In this document: positions 9,071 to 17,596 of the stretch, in pieces
Layout of the letters: each line of letters starts with the position of its first letter
How positions within the stretch are numbered: position 1 is the stretch's first letter
Origin: Actinomycetota bacterium
Lineage (GTDB): Bacteria; Actinomycetota; Coriobacteriia; Anaerosomatales; Anaerosomataceae
Reading direction: 5' to 3'
DNA: 64,000 bases
NCBI GenBank assembly: GCA_009773565.1
Contig: WSXY01000002.1
Span: 519,463 to 583,462 of the forward strand
Notes under the pieces: model-generated
Seen by the model: only the letters and a program-made list of their open reading frames with translations
Told to the model about the DNA's origin: nothing
Database searches by the model: none
Made by a program: the position numbers and the translations under genes

Positions 9071-9106
9071 GAAAGAGCCGGTGGCGTCATCGCTACCGGC
9101 TCTTTC
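9071..9106 (+). terminator. Strong hairpin terminator after pilA
   Basis: A 36-nt hairpin: GAAAGAGCCGGT (9071-9082) pairs perfectly with ACCGGCTCTTTC (9095-9106). Inner pairs GGCG/CGCT (one G-T) leave a TCAT tetraloop, 16 bp in all. The following tract (CTATTCTGCTTCCTGTTT) is pyrimidine-rich but not a pure T run. It probably reduces read-through from pilA into pilD. Confidence 0.8.
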
Positions 9107-9178
9107 CTATTCTGCTTCCTGTTTAGTAGGCGACGCGGTAGCCTGGGGACGGAAGCTGACGACTGATGAGGTGGATGG

Positions 9179-10018
9179 GTGATCGTAGTTCCTGAATGGT
9201 TCTTCTTGCTTTCGGTCGGGCTGTTTGGTCTCCTCTTCGGGAGCATGGGGAACGTGATTATCTGGCGAGTGCCACGAGGCGAGTCAATCGTCGCGCCGAG
9301 TTCGCACTGTCCTTCATGCGGCAACGCGATTCGCTGGTATGACAACGTGCCGGTGCTGTCGTGGCTGATCTTGCGAGCCCGATGCAGGGACTGCGGAGCA
9401 TCTATCTCGGCAAGATATCCTCTTGTGGAAGCCATTTCGGGATTGCTCTGGCTGCTTGCTGGCTTGCTATGGGGCATGAGTATGCGGGTCGGCTTCGGCA
9501 TTGTCTTCTTCTACGCGTTGCTTGTGTTGACATTCATCGATCTGGATCACCATCGTCTCCCCAACGGACTTGTCGCGTTGCTTGCGGGGATCGGGGTGGT
9601 AGGAGTAGCGCTTGGTGTCGCAACGGGATTCGAGGTTGTTCCACTCGCGCCGCTTCCTGAATCCGGACTGCTATCGAGCCCCATGGCGTACGCAGCTCTT
9701 GGCGCCATTCTAGGGGCGGGTTTGAGCGGCCTACTTGCAGCGGCGTACTCTATGGTCAGGGGGACGACTGGTCTTGGCATGGGCGACGTCAAACTACTCG
9801 GGGCGCTCGGCATCTTCCTTGGACCCTACGTACTTATGGTTCTGGTTATCGGGAGCATGCTCGGGATGATCGCGAGTGTTCTTCTGATGCGTCGGGGCGC
9901 GGATATGTCGAAGACGCGCATACCTTTCGGTCCTTATCTTGCGGCGGCGGCGGTCGTTGTGTGTGTGGTCGGCACCCCGCTCTGGACGTGGTATGCACGC
10001 CTTGTTCTTCTTGTATGA
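9179..10018 (+). CDS. pilD: Prepilin peptidase / N-methyltransferase
   Basis: 279 residues starting at GTG with GAGGTGG upstream. Polytopic, with about 7-8 membrane helices. The cytoplasmic loop near the N-terminus carries the zinc site HCPSCGN plus RCRDCGA (residues ~42-74). The two aspartates of GXGD-type aspartic peptidases are seen in FIDLDHHRLPN (~residues 121-131) and GMGDVKL (~201-207). It removes the leader from PilA and methylates the new N-terminus. It is the only peptidase of this type in the window. Confidence 0.95.
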   Translation: MIVVPEWFFLLSVGLFGLLFGSMGNVIIWRVPRGESIVAPSSHCPSCGNAIRWYDNVPVLSWLILRARCRDCGASISARYPLVEAISGLLWLLAGLLWGMSMRVGFGIVFFYALLVLTFIDLDHHRLPNGLVALLAGIGVVGVALGVATGFEVVPLAPLPESGLLSSPMAYAALGAILGAGLSGLLAAAYSMVRGTTGLGMGDVKLLGALGIFLGPYVLMVLVIGSMLGMIASVLLMRRGADMSKTRIPFGPYLAAAAVVVCVVGTPLWTWYARLVLLV

Positions 10019-10153
10019 GCGGGTCGAAGTGCTCTCTACCGCCTGAAAGAAGATGCTCAAGTAGAGTGCTCTGAATCCCGATTGTATTGACAAGAAGCGT
10101 GTTACTGCGGTTGGATGATACATAGCAAGTGCGTGTCCGGCTGTTTGTAGAGC

Positions 10154-10181
10154 GTTGCGGCATGTATCTCTGTGGTATTTT
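10154..10181 (+). promoter_or_regulatory. Candidate promoter for pilMNO
   Basis: In the 236-bp AT-richer gap before pilM, TTGCGG (10154-10159) lies 16 bp from TATTTT (10176-10181), preceded by TG at 10173-10174 (extended -10). A separate TTGACA at 10087-10092 has no acceptable -10 at 16-18 bp. The gap also has a run of GTAG/CTAG triplet-like repeats just upstream of the ribosome site. Confidence 0.35.
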
Positions 10182-10254
10182 TCGCCTGGGGGAACGTCGC
10201 AAGTAGTAGCAGTAGCTGTAGTCTAGTCGTGGCAGTGATTGAAGGAGGACTCCT

Positions 10255-11373
10255 TTGGGCTCTCTCTCCTTCGGCAGCAGTACGTCGACGGTAGGCCTGG
10301 ATATCGGAACCGATCACGTTCGGGCAGTTCAGTTACGCCCGGCGGGTTCGGGGTTCGCACTCACAGCCTATGGCGTTGTCGAAATGCCGATGGGCGCGGT
10401 TGTCGAGGGCGAGATTGTCGACATCGAGGCCGTCACATCAGCAATCAAAGAAGTATGGCGTCGCTCCGGTGTCCGGGGTAAGGACGTCTCTGTTGGCGTC
10501 TCGAATCAGAAGGTAATCGTTCGATTGATTGACCTTCCGTTTATGGAGCATGCCGAGTTGGCCGGCGCAATTCAGTATCAGGCGCAGGACTACATTCCGA
10601 TGGCCATCGAGGAGTCGATTCTCGACTTCCAGATCATCGGCGATTACATGACCCCAAGCGACGAGCACATGATGGAAGTCCTGCTCGTTGCCGCACATCG
10701 AGACATGATTGGCGCGGCTGTCGCGGCTGTCGAAGGCGCTGGGCTCAAGCTGAGCCAGATCGATGTCTCCTCGTTTGCCATCGTCCGAGCGCTTATGGGT
10801 TCGCAGACGATGTCCGACCTCGACGAGTCGGGTTTCGCGACTGGCGTAATCCATGTTTCGTCAGGAATCACGAACATCGCGGTCGTCGAACGCGGGATAC
10901 CGCGGTTCAATAGAATCTCATCGCTCGCGGGCAATCAGTTCACTCAGGCCATCGCGAATGTTCTGAACCTCACGTTTGATGAGGCCGAGGACTTGAAGAT
11001 CAAGGTAGGGCTTCCTGAAATCGAGGCCGGTCAGGCGCCTGTTCCCGATGTCGATCCTGCGATTGCACCTATCGTTCAAGATTCGCTCGAGCGAGAGGTG
11101 AACAAGTTCATCGCGGAGGTTCGCAGGTCGCTTGATTATTACCTCACTCAGACCTCTCAGGTGCGGACCATCCAGAGGATTCTTCTCACGGGTAGCGGTG
11201 CACAGCTTAAGAGTCTGGCACCTTATCTTGAGAAGGGGTTGCAGGCGCAGGTCGTGTACGGTGATCCGCTTGCACAAATCCAGGTGCCTGCCAATCTTCA
11301 GCAGGTGGTGTTCGCCGACCGTATGGGCAGCGCCACGGCAATCGGTCTGGCGATGGGGGGCTTCGAGCAATGA
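10255..11373 (+). CDS. pilM: Type IV pilus actin-like protein PilM
   Basis: 372 residues. It starts at TTG, supported by AAGGAGG 5-6 nt upstream; no ATG/GTG fits. The N-terminal phosphate-1-like motif VGLDIGTDHVRAVQL (residues ~13-27) and the C-terminal TGSGAQLKSLAPYLEKGL show the actin/FtsA-like ATPase fold of PilM. PilM is cytoplasmic, binds the N-terminus of PilN and forms part of the alignment complex that links motor and platform. Its stop overlaps the pilN start (ATGATG), indicating coupling. Confidence 0.93.
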   Translation: MGSLSFGSSTSTVGLDIGTDHVRAVQLRPAGSGFALTAYGVVEMPMGAVVEGEIVDIEAVTSAIKEVWRRSGVRGKDVSVGVSNQKVIVRLIDLPFMEHAELAGAIQYQAQDYIPMAIEESILDFQIIGDYMTPSDEHMMEVLLVAAHRDMIGAAVAAVEGAGLKLSQIDVSSFAIVRALMGSQTMSDLDESGFATGVIHVSSGITNIAVVERGIPRFNRISSLAGNQFTQAIANVLNLTFDEAEDLKIKVGLPEIEAGQAPVPDVDPAIAPIVQDSLEREVNKFIAEVRRSLDYYLTQTSQVRTIQRILLTGSGAQLKSLAPYLEKGLQAQVVYGDPLAQIQVPANLQQVVFADRMGSATAIGLAMGGFEQ

Positions 11374-11966
11374 TGCGGATCAACCTCCTTCCTCCTGAGA
11401 TACTTGAGAAGCGGAAGTCAGAGAAGCGCCTCGTCTATGTCGCAATCGCAGCTCTATTGATTGCAGTCGTTCTCGCGGGCGTTTGGGGAATCGCTCTAAT
11501 GAGGGTGAACAGCAAAAAGCAAGAGGTTGCCAGCCGCCAGCAGGAACTCGTTCAGACACAGTCGCGCGCGGCTGAGTTGAAAGTCTTTGAGGATAAGTCG
11601 CTGGAGCTCGACCGCAGGAAGGCCGTATCGGATACCGCGCTGGCGGGTCGTCGTAACTGGGCGAAGCTCTTTGACGAGGTCTCACTCGTTATGCCAACAG
11701 ATCTCTGGGCCAATACATTGAGTGCCTCCGAGAACAGCGGTCTGCAGATGGACGGCTACGCTGTCGATACGGCTTCTACTCCGGATCTTGGACATAAGTC
11801 GATTGCCAAGTTGCTCGTGCGGCTCGCGAACCTTGAGCAGCTCTATGACGTGTGGCTTACGAACGCCACCAAGACTGATCTTGATGAGTCGCACGTAATA
11901 CAGTTCACGGTCACTGCGGGCGTGAGCGTGCCGACTACCGCGTCGCCTGACGCTGGAAACCAGTAA
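11370..11966 (+). CDS. pilN: Type IV pilus alignment protein PilN
   Basis: 198 residues. The cytoplasmic N-terminal peptide MRINLLPPEI matches the conserved INLLP motif that inserts into PilM. One membrane helix follows (residues ~23-43), then a coiled-coil (~45-80) and a periplasm-type ferredoxin-like domain. The ATG at 11373 is an alternative start giving the canonical MRINLLP. It is translated in an operon with pilM and pilO. Confidence 0.92.
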   Translation: MMRINLLPPEILEKRKSEKRLVYVAIAALLIAVVLAGVWGIALMRVNSKKQEVASRQQELVQTQSRAAELKVFEDKSLELDRRKAVSDTALAGRRNWAKLFDEVSLVMPTDLWANTLSASENSGLQMDGYAVDTASTPDLGHKSIAKLLVRLANLEQLYDVWLTNATKTDLDESHVIQFTVTAGVSVPTTASPDAGNQ

Positions 11967-11983
11967 GGCGAGGTGGCTGTAGT

Positions 11984-12628
11984 ATGAACCGACTCTCAGC
12001 TCGAAATCAGATGATTATTGCGGGGTTGCTCATTGTCGCAGTCGCGGCCGCGGCGGTATTCCTAGGGATACTCCCGCTCTTCGATAGCGCAGCGCAGATG
12101 GATACAGAAATCGCGGATCTTGATAGTCAGATTATGTCAGAGCAGGCGCTCGTGGATCGCCGACTGAGCGTCAAGGCGCAGGCGGCGCAGACGGACGTCG
12201 ATCTCATTCATCTTGCGAACCGGGTTCCAGAGTCGCCGGACCTGCCAACGCTTATTGTGAATCTGCAGGACGCAGCCAACTCATCAGGTCTGGTCTTTGT
12301 TCAGATTGCTCCACAGGTTCCAACGCCTGTAGTCGGTGCCCTGGGTGCTCCTGCTGGTTACACTTCGATTCCAGTGAGCATGAGACTCGAAGGCGAATGG
12401 TCTGATCTCATCGAGTATGTGCGACGTCTTTCGAAGTTTCCTCGTGGTCTTCGGATTACTCAAGCAGCTTTTACGAACGTCCCAGCCACGGATGATCGTG
12501 CCCGGTACGTTGAAGCACAGCTGACAGTCGAGGTATACACAATGTCAGTTATCAACGTTTCCTCAGCAGCTCCTACCGTTCCGTCCGCGCCGACGACGAC
12601 ATCGGCCGAACCGCAGCCTTCGCAGTAG
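11984..12628 (+). CDS. pilO: Type IV pilus alignment protein PilO
   Basis: 214 residues. A short basic N-terminus (MNRLSARNQM) precedes a membrane helix (~residues 9-30), a coiled-coil (~35-75) and the PilO-like domain with SSGLVFVQIAPQ and MRLEGEWSDLIEYVRRLSKFPRGLRI. The C-terminal ~25 residues are Pro/Ser/Thr-rich. PilO dimerises with PilN outside the membrane and spans toward the pilus. It lies 17 nt after pilN. Confidence 0.92.
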   Translation: MNRLSARNQMIIAGLLIVAVAAAAVFLGILPLFDSAAQMDTEIADLDSQIMSEQALVDRRLSVKAQAAQTDVDLIHLANRVPESPDLPTLIVNLQDAANSSGLVFVQIAPQVPTPVVGALGAPAGYTSIPVSMRLEGEWSDLIEYVRRLSKFPRGLRITQAAFTNVPATDDRARYVEAQLTVEVYTMSVINVSSAAPTVPSAPTTTSAEPQPSQ

Positions 12629-12647
12629 CCGACGGAAGGAATTTCTC

Positions 12648-13262
12648 GTGTCCGATGAGCTTATGAATCCAGAGGTTCCTCAGAGTCCGGCGCCGCCGGT
12701 TGGCGAAGTGGTCGAGGTGAAGCCGGCGAGTCGCAAGGGACTCTTCATAGTACTGGGCGTGCTTGCGGTTCTTGTTGTCGTTGCCGCAATCGCTGTCACC
12801 GTGGTCCTGTTCGTCTTCAATGGGGTGAAGAGCGATATCGGTGTCGGGGTTACTCCGATCAAGCAGAATGGCACGGGTTCGACCCAGGCTCCGACGGATG
12901 CTCCGGTTGCGGCTGGCCCCGCTGATGCGGTGGCAAACGACGAGGTCTTCACCTTTCGCGACATTTTCAAGCCGCTCGCCGGTGCAGCAGCATCTACTAC
13001 TACGTCGGGTACCGGCAGTGAGACATCTACCGTTGATACAAGCGAGTATGCTGCGGATACCCTCTACCTGGTGGCAATCTCAACGTCAGGTAACGCCCCG
13101 GTTGCGCAAATGGTGTGGAACCAGAAGGAGTACTCCCTCTCTGAGGGAGATGTCATCGCTGGTACGCCATGGAAGGTGCTCGATATTCGTACCGATGACG
13201 TGATTATGCTGTACGGCGACCAGCAGGTGGTGCTGTCAATCGGGCAGGGTATCTCGAAGTAG
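12648..13262 (+). CDS. PilP-like membrane protein of the pilus alignment complex
   Basis: 204 residues from a GTG with GAAGGAA upstream. It has a Pro-rich cytoplasmic N-terminus, one long membrane helix (~31-58), and a low-complexity Thr/Gly/Ala linker. A C-terminal domain of about 90 residues begins FRDIFKPL and contains APVAQMVWNQKEYSLSEGDV and VVLSIGQGISK, a pattern recalling the PilP/GspC homology region (a β-sandwich with G-rich turns). PilP normally bridges PilNO to the secretin. This monoderm-type locus has no PilQ, so the partner is unclear. It is the last gene of the pilMNO unit and is followed by a hairpin. Confidence 0.65.
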   Translation: MSDELMNPEVPQSPAPPVGEVVEVKPASRKGLFIVLGVLAVLVVVAAIAVTVVLFVFNGVKSDIGVGVTPIKQNGTGSTQAPTDAPVAAGPADAVANDEVFTFRDIFKPLAGAAASTTTSGTGSETSTVDTSEYAADTLYLVAISTSGNAPVAQMVWNQKEYSLSEGDVIAGTPWKVLDIRTDDVIMLYGDQQVVLSIGQGISK

Positions 13263-13300
13263 CCGATCCGGGCACCGGGTACGACAGCAGCACGTGTGAA

Positions 13301-13323
13301 GAGCGCCGCTTAACGCGGCGCTT
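13301..13323 (+). terminator. Hairpin terminator at the end of the pilus operon
   Basis: AGCGCCGC (13302-13309) pairs perfectly with GCGGCGCT (13315-13322) around TTAAC. There is no T tract afterwards, so efficiency is uncertain, but the position between the pilus and aro units fits termination. Confidence 0.55.
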
Positions 13324-13332
13324 CGCATTCCC

Positions 13333-13341
13333 TGGTAGAAT
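13333..13341 (+). promoter_or_regulatory. Extended -10 promoter of the aro operon
   Basis: TG-G-TAGAAT (13333-13341) is an extended -10 with 5 of 6 matches to TATAAT, 28 nt before the aroC ATG and directly after the pilus-operon hairpin. No clear -35 is seen at 17 bp. Confidence 0.5.
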
Positions 13342-13368
13342 CTCCATACCGATTTGAGAGGTTGTAAC

Positions 13369-14520
13369 ATGCGCTACACGACCGCTGGAGAGTCTCACGG
13401 ACGGGCGCTCGTCGCGATTGTGAGCGATGTGCCTGCGGGCGTCTCGCTGGATGCAGCCTCGATTGATGCGGAGCTTGTGCGTCGCCAAATCGGCTACGGT
13501 CGCGGCGGACGCATGAAGATCGAAAGTGACCGCGCGATCGTCTTGTCAGGTGTGCGCTTTGGTCGCACGATCGGTAGTCCCGTTGCGCTCACAATCGGCA
13601 ACCGGGATTGGGATAACTGGACCGATGTCATGTCGGTCTGGGGTTCCGATGAAGATGTCGCTCGTTTGACGGCGCCGAGACCCGGTCACGCGGACCTTGC
13701 AGGGTGTCAGAAGACAGGCGCGGGCGACATTCGCGATATCCTTGAGCGCGCGAGCGCCCGGGAGACGGCCGCCCGCGTTGCTTCGGGTGCCATTGCCAAG
13801 GCCCTGCTCAGACATCTGGGCGTGAGTGTTGAGTCATTCGTCCAGAGCATTGGCGATGTTGCGCTTGTCGAAGGTCATGACATTTCGAAGGTAGATGCGG
13901 TTGTCGTTGAGGCGAGTGACGTTCGCTGCCCCGATGATGCAGTGGCTGCGCGTATGCGCAGCGCCATCGATATGGCGAAAGAGGCGGGCGAGAGCCTCGG
14001 CGGCGTCTTCGTTGTCCTCGCCAAAGGGCTCGTTCCCGGGCTTGGGGGATACGCGCAGGCCGATCAGCGGCTGGATGCCAAACTTGGATCGGCGGTCTTC
14101 TCGATTCCCGCAATCAAGGGTGTGGAGTTTGGAGATGGCTTCGCGCTTGCGGCCCGTCCCGGCTCTCATGCGCACGACGCCATTCGCTACTCACCGGATG
14201 CCGGTGTGCAGCGAGACACGAATCGTGCCGGCGGTCTTGAGGGCGGCATGACGAATGGCGAGATTCTCGTGGTGCGCGCTGCCATGAAGCCGATTCCTAC
14301 ACTGATGACGCCGCTCGCCAGCTTCGATCTTGTCTCGGGCGCTGCGGTCGACGCGTCGCGCGAGCGATCGGATGTGTGCGCGGTGCCGGCAGCGGCGGTT
14401 GTTGCCGAGGCCGAGGTTGCACTCGTACTTGCTAGCGCGTACGCCGCCAAATTCGGCGGAGACTGCGTATCGGACATGATTGCGGCCCTCGACGCTTATC
14501 GTGCGAGGCTCGCCCCGTGA
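13369..14520 (+). CDS. aroC: Chorismate synthase
   Basis: 383 residues from the ATG at 13369, which gives the family N-terminus MRYTTAGESHG; the frame is open 15 nt further upstream to a TTG that is not needed. Further signatures are RRQIGYGRGGRMKIE, the GRTIGSPVAL strand, APRPGHADLAG, ERASARETAARVA and the late RSDVCAVPAAAVVAEA. It converts 5-enolpyruvylshikimate-3-phosphate to chorismate using reduced FMN. It overlaps the aroKB start (GTGA) and so is co-translated with it. Confidence 0.97.
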   Translation: MRYTTAGESHGRALVAIVSDVPAGVSLDAASIDAELVRRQIGYGRGGRMKIESDRAIVLSGVRFGRTIGSPVALTIGNRDWDNWTDVMSVWGSDEDVARLTAPRPGHADLAGCQKTGAGDIRDILERASARETAARVASGAIAKALLRHLGVSVESFVQSIGDVALVEGHDISKVDAVVVEASDVRCPDDAVAARMRSAIDMAKEAGESLGGVFVVLAKGLVPGLGGYAQADQRLDAKLGSAVFSIPAIKGVEFGDGFALAARPGSHAHDAIRYSPDAGVQRDTNRAGGLEGGMTNGEILVVRAAMKPIPTLMTPLASFDLVSGAAVDASRERSDVCAVPAAAVVAEAEVALVLASAYAAKFGGDCVSDMIAALDAYRARLAP

Positions 14521-15371
14521 GCCATATTCTGCTGATAGGTTTCATGGGAGCCGGGAAGTCGCGCGTCGGAGCCGGACTTGCGGGGAAGCTTGGTCGCCGG
14601 TTCATTGATCTTGACCGAGAGATTGAGCGGATCGCGGGAAGAACCGTCTCCGAGATATTTCTGCGAGACGGGGAAGACGGTTTCCGGGAGATCGAGCACG
14701 TCGCGCTGGAGTCTCTGGTGGAAATACCGGACTGCGTCGTTGCGTGCGGCGGCGGCATCGTCTTGCGAGATGAGAACAGGGCGCTTCTCAAGCGTTTAGG
14801 GAGGGTCGCGTATCTTGCTGTGTCCGCGGAAGAGGCGATCGCGCGCATCGGAGATACTGCGGGTCGTCCACTGCTCGCCGGTGACGCCGCTCAGCTCGCG
14901 CCAAGAATCCTTGAGGCACGTTTATCGCTCTATCGCGCGGTTGCCGAAATCACGATCGATACGAACGGTCGCGGTGTCGATGAGGTACTCGCCGAACTGC
15001 TCGAGGCGCTCGACTCCGCAGTGATCACGAGAGTCAGCGTTCGAACGAACCCCGCGTATGACATCATCGTTGCCCACGGTTTGATGGCCGAGATGGGGCA
15101 GATCATCACCGATGTTGTCGGCGCGAAGCGATATGTCGTTGTGACCGATGCCACGGTGGGGCCTCTTTACGCGGATTCGCTTCTCGAAGGGCTCCGTTGC
15201 GGCGGCGTCGTTGCCGAGTGTATAGCGGTGAAAGAGGGCGAGGAGTCCAAGAACTGGGGCACAGCTGGTGAGCTCGTCGAGCGCATGGCTCAGGCCCGTC
15301 TCGGACGGGACGGTGCGGTTGTTGCGCTGGGCGGCGGTGTCGTTGGGGATCTTGCGCTCGATCGGCGGTAA
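14517..15371 (+). CDS. aroK: AroK-AroB fusion: intact shikimate kinase domain, then DHQ synthase cut short by a lesion
   Basis: Starts at GTG overlapping the aroC stop. Residues 1-~165 are a complete shikimate kinase: P-loop GFMGAGKS, DLDREIE, the FRxxE segment (DGFREIEHVALE), CGGGIV and a lid around GRPLL. From ~residue 168 the protein is 3-dehydroquinate synthase (YDIIVAHGLM, VVTDATVGPLY, GEESKNWGT, ALGGGVVGDLA). At position 15357 the AroB sequence breaks: GDLA is followed by LDRR and a stop, and the rest of AroB resumes one frame over at 15358. About 26 codons (the segment normally holding the PTTLLAQVDS part) are missing, a net loss of about 77 bp. The kinase half could still work; the synthase half should not. 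AroKB fusions are known in several bacteria. A sequencing or assembly deletion cannot be excluded. Confidence 0.85.
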   Translation: MSHILLIGFMGAGKSRVGAGLAGKLGRRFIDLDREIERIAGRTVSEIFLRDGEDGFREIEHVALESLVEIPDCVVACGGGIVLRDENRALLKRLGRVAYLAVSAEEAIARIGDTAGRPLLAGDAAQLAPRILEARLSLYRAVAEITIDTNGRGVDEVLAELLEALDSAVITRVSVRTNPAYDIIVAHGLMAEMGQIITDVVGAKRYVVVTDATVGPLYADSLLEGLRCGGVVAECIAVKEGEESKNWGTAGELVERMAQARLGRDGAVVALGGGVVGDLALDRR

Positions 15372-16035
15372 GACGGGCGTTGATCTCGCGTCAGGCAAGA
15401 ACCTAGCGGGTGCGTTTTGGCAGCCAGCGCTCGTGCTCTCAGATACATCGCTCCTACGCTCACTCCCTGATACCGAGTGGGTGAACGGGCTCGTTGAGGT
15501 CGCAAAGACAGCGCTGCTGGCTGGCGAGAAGGAGACCGTTGTCCTCGAGGCAAACGCTCGACATCTTGTCGCCCGTGACGACGTTGCCGTTCTCGACACC
15601 GTTGTCGCCTGCGCGCGGTTTAAGGCATCGGTTGTCGGAGATGATGAGCGGGAGTCGGGACGAAGGGAATGTCTCAACTTCGGCCATACGCTCGGCCACG
15701 CACTTGAGAACGTTCTCGGCTACGGAACCATTTCTCACGGTAGAGCGGTCGGCCTTGGAATACGCTTCGCTGCGCGACTGGCCGAGGCTGCTATCGGGTC
15801 CTCACCACTCCTGACGGCCCGGGTCGATGCACTGCTCGACAGTCTCGGTGCGTATGCGATACCGATCGGGTCGTGCAGTGCAGAGCAGTTGGTTGATGCA
15901 ATGCTTTCAGACAAGAAGACGCGCGGTGGCATCCTCAGGTTCATCCTCATGCGGGCGCCGGGTGAGTGGGAAGTTGTGCCGCTTGAGGTAGATATGGTCA
16001 AGATGGAGCTAGAGCGTATGCTTCGCGATGAGTAG
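15268..16035 (+). pseudogene. aroB: C-terminal remainder of 3-dehydroquinate synthase (AroB), out of frame
   Basis: The open frame begins at 15268, but AroB similarity starts only at 15358 (SIGGKTGVDLASGKNLAGAFWQP); the first 30 residues are an out-of-frame reading of the upstream half. The rest is typical AroB: NGLVEVAKTALL, the zinc-ligand region ECLNFGHTLGHALEN, GRAVGLGIRFAARLAE and DKKTRGGILRFILM. Together with the AroK-AroB frame ending at 15371 it would form one fused protein if about 77 bp were restored. As it stands, neither piece has a full active site. The flanking aroC and aroQ are intact, so either the lesion is recent, another synthase exists elsewhere, or the deletion is an artefact. 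Confidence 0.85.
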
Positions 16036-16041
16036 GCGGGA

Positions 16042-16503
16042 GTGGTTTCTTTGAAGCGGATTCTGGTGGTTAATGGACCGAATCTCAATCTACTCGGAAG
16101 GCGCGAGCCGGAAGTCTACGGCATGCGCACCCTTGGAGACATCGAGACGTCGGTGATTCAACTTGCTGATGAGTTGGGTGTCGAGGTGGCCTTCTACCAG
16201 TCAAACCACGAAGGCGCCATCATCGACCGTCTCCAGGCGGCCATTGATGACGCCGACGGCATCGTGATCAACCCGGGAGCGCTGACGCACTACTCATACG
16301 CTCTGCGCGACGCAATCTCGGCGATGGGTATGCCGGTGGTCGAGGTCCATATGAGCAACATCCATGGCCGTGAGTCATTCCGTGAACGTAGTGTGACGGC
16401 GTCCGTCTGCGCAGGGCAGGTCAGCGGCTTCGGCGCTGCGTCGTATGGGATCGGTCTCAGAGCGCTTGTCGAGGCCCTGCGGGAGTCCGCAGATGAACGC
16501 TGA
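16042..16503 (+). CDS. aroQ: 3-dehydroquinate dehydratase, type II
   Basis: About 150 residues. The active-site signatures of type II dehydroquinase are all present: [17 protein letters not shown] (catalytic Tyr and Arg), [29 protein letters not shown] and [18 protein letters not shown]. The GTG at 16042 sits inside the purine-rich ribosome site; the TTG at 16051, giving [11 protein letters not shown] with GGGAG 8 nt upstream, is the likelier start. It forms a dodecamer that dehydrates 3-dehydroquinate in the shikimate pathway. It follows the broken aroKB by 6-15 nt. Confidence 0.95.
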   Translation: MVSLKRILVVNGPNLNLLGRREPEVYGMRTLGDIETSVIQLADELGVEVAFYQSNHEGAIIDRLQAAIDDADGIVINPGALTHYSYALRDAISAMGMPVVEVHMSNIHGRESFRERSVTASVCAGQVSGFGAASYGIGLRALVEALRESADER

Positions 16504-17581
16504 ACCGCGGCTTGCTTCCTTGCGGCGACAGATGGCGGATGATTCTCTACCGGCGATGCTTATCACCGGCGTTTCGAACATGCGCTACCTGACTGGCTTT
16601 GAGTCGGTCTTCGACAGTGGGATCAATGCGGCGTGTCTGGTGACCCGCGAGATCGCCCGATTCTATACTGACCGCCGCTATAGTGAGGCCGCGACAGCTG
16701 AGGCCGAGGGCACTCCCTGGGCGGTTCGTGTCCCCGAGGAATCGCTCTACATCGATGCCTGTGCCGAACTCCGTGAGGGGGGCGTGACAGAACTAGCGCT
16801 CGAGTCGTCGATTCCCTATGGGCGTTTCAAATTCATCTCCGAGCAGTTCTTGGGCAGCGTGAGGGTGCGCGACCACATGGTCGAGGAGATTCGTCAGGTC
16901 AAAGGGGCCCACGAATTGGAGCGAATCGAGGCGGCGGCGAAACTGACCGACCGCGCGTTCGATCACATTCTCGGCATGATCGTACCCGGCATGACTGAAC
17001 GTGAGGTCGCTTTGGAACTCGAGTTCTACATGCGGCGTAACGGATCGGATGATATTGCTTTCGACCCGATTGTTGCGAGCGGTCCAAATTCGGCGCGCCC
17101 GCATGCCGGCGTCAGCGATCGTGTGATTGGCAGCGGAGAGTTCCTGAAGCTTGATTTCGGAGCGCGCATCGACGGCTACTGTTCTGACATGACTCGTACG
17201 GTAGTCATGGGTGTCGCTTCTGAACGGCACAGGGAGATCTATGAGGCGGTGTACGCGGCGAATGCCGTAGGTGTTGCGGCCGTCCGTTCAGGAGTGACTG
17301 GCAAGGATATCGACGCAGCTGCGCGACAATCGCTTGTCGCGGCTGGTTTCGCCGAGTACTTCACGCACGGACTCGGGCACGGTGTTGGTCTTGATGTTCA
17401 CGAGATGCCGACGCTCGGTCAGCGTAGCCAGGATTCTCTCCGGACCGGGGCAGTTGTTACCATAGAGCCTGGCGTCTACATACCGGGCTTCGGCGGTGTT
17501 AGAATCGAAGATCTGGTCGTCGTCGAGGAGCGCGGAGGACGCGTCTTATCCTCGTCTCCTCGTGATCTTATCGAAATCTAG
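16493..17581 (+). CDS. pepP: Xaa-Pro aminopeptidase (M24B family)
   Basis: 362 residues from the ATG at 16493, which overlaps the last 11 bp of aroQ; a longer frame from 16445 is less likely. A creatinase/prolidase N-domain covers residues ~5-130, followed by the pita-bread catalytic domain. Metal ligands are visible in [17 protein letters not shown] (two Asp), [13 protein letters not shown] (His), [10 protein letters not shown] (Glu) and [10 protein letters not shown] (Glu). The aroQ-pepP-efp order is common in Gram-positive bacteria. The cytoplasmic enzyme trims X-Pro dipeptides. Confidence 0.9.
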   Translation: MNAEPRLASLRRQMADDSLPAMLITGVSNMRYLTGFESVFDSGINAACLVTREIARFYTDRRYSEAATAEAEGTPWAVRVPEESLYIDACAELREGGVTELALESSIPYGRFKFISEQFLGSVRVRDHMVEEIRQVKGAHELERIEAAAKLTDRAFDHILGMIVPGMTEREVALELEFYMRRNGSDDIAFDPIVASGPNSARPHAGVSDRVIGSGEFLKLDFGARIDGYCSDMTRTVVMGVASERHREIYEAVYAANAVGVAAVRSGVTGKDIDAAARQSLVAAGFAEYFTHGLGHGVGLDVHEMPTLGQRSQDSLRTGAVVTIEPGVYIPGFGGVRIEDLVVVEERGGRVLSSSPRDLIEI

Positions 17582-17596
17582 AAGGGGTCAGGACAC

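Noticed and set aside
10087-10092. Perfect TTGACA in the gap before pilM
   Set aside because: No acceptable -10 at 16-18 bp; an extended -10 further down is a better candidate.
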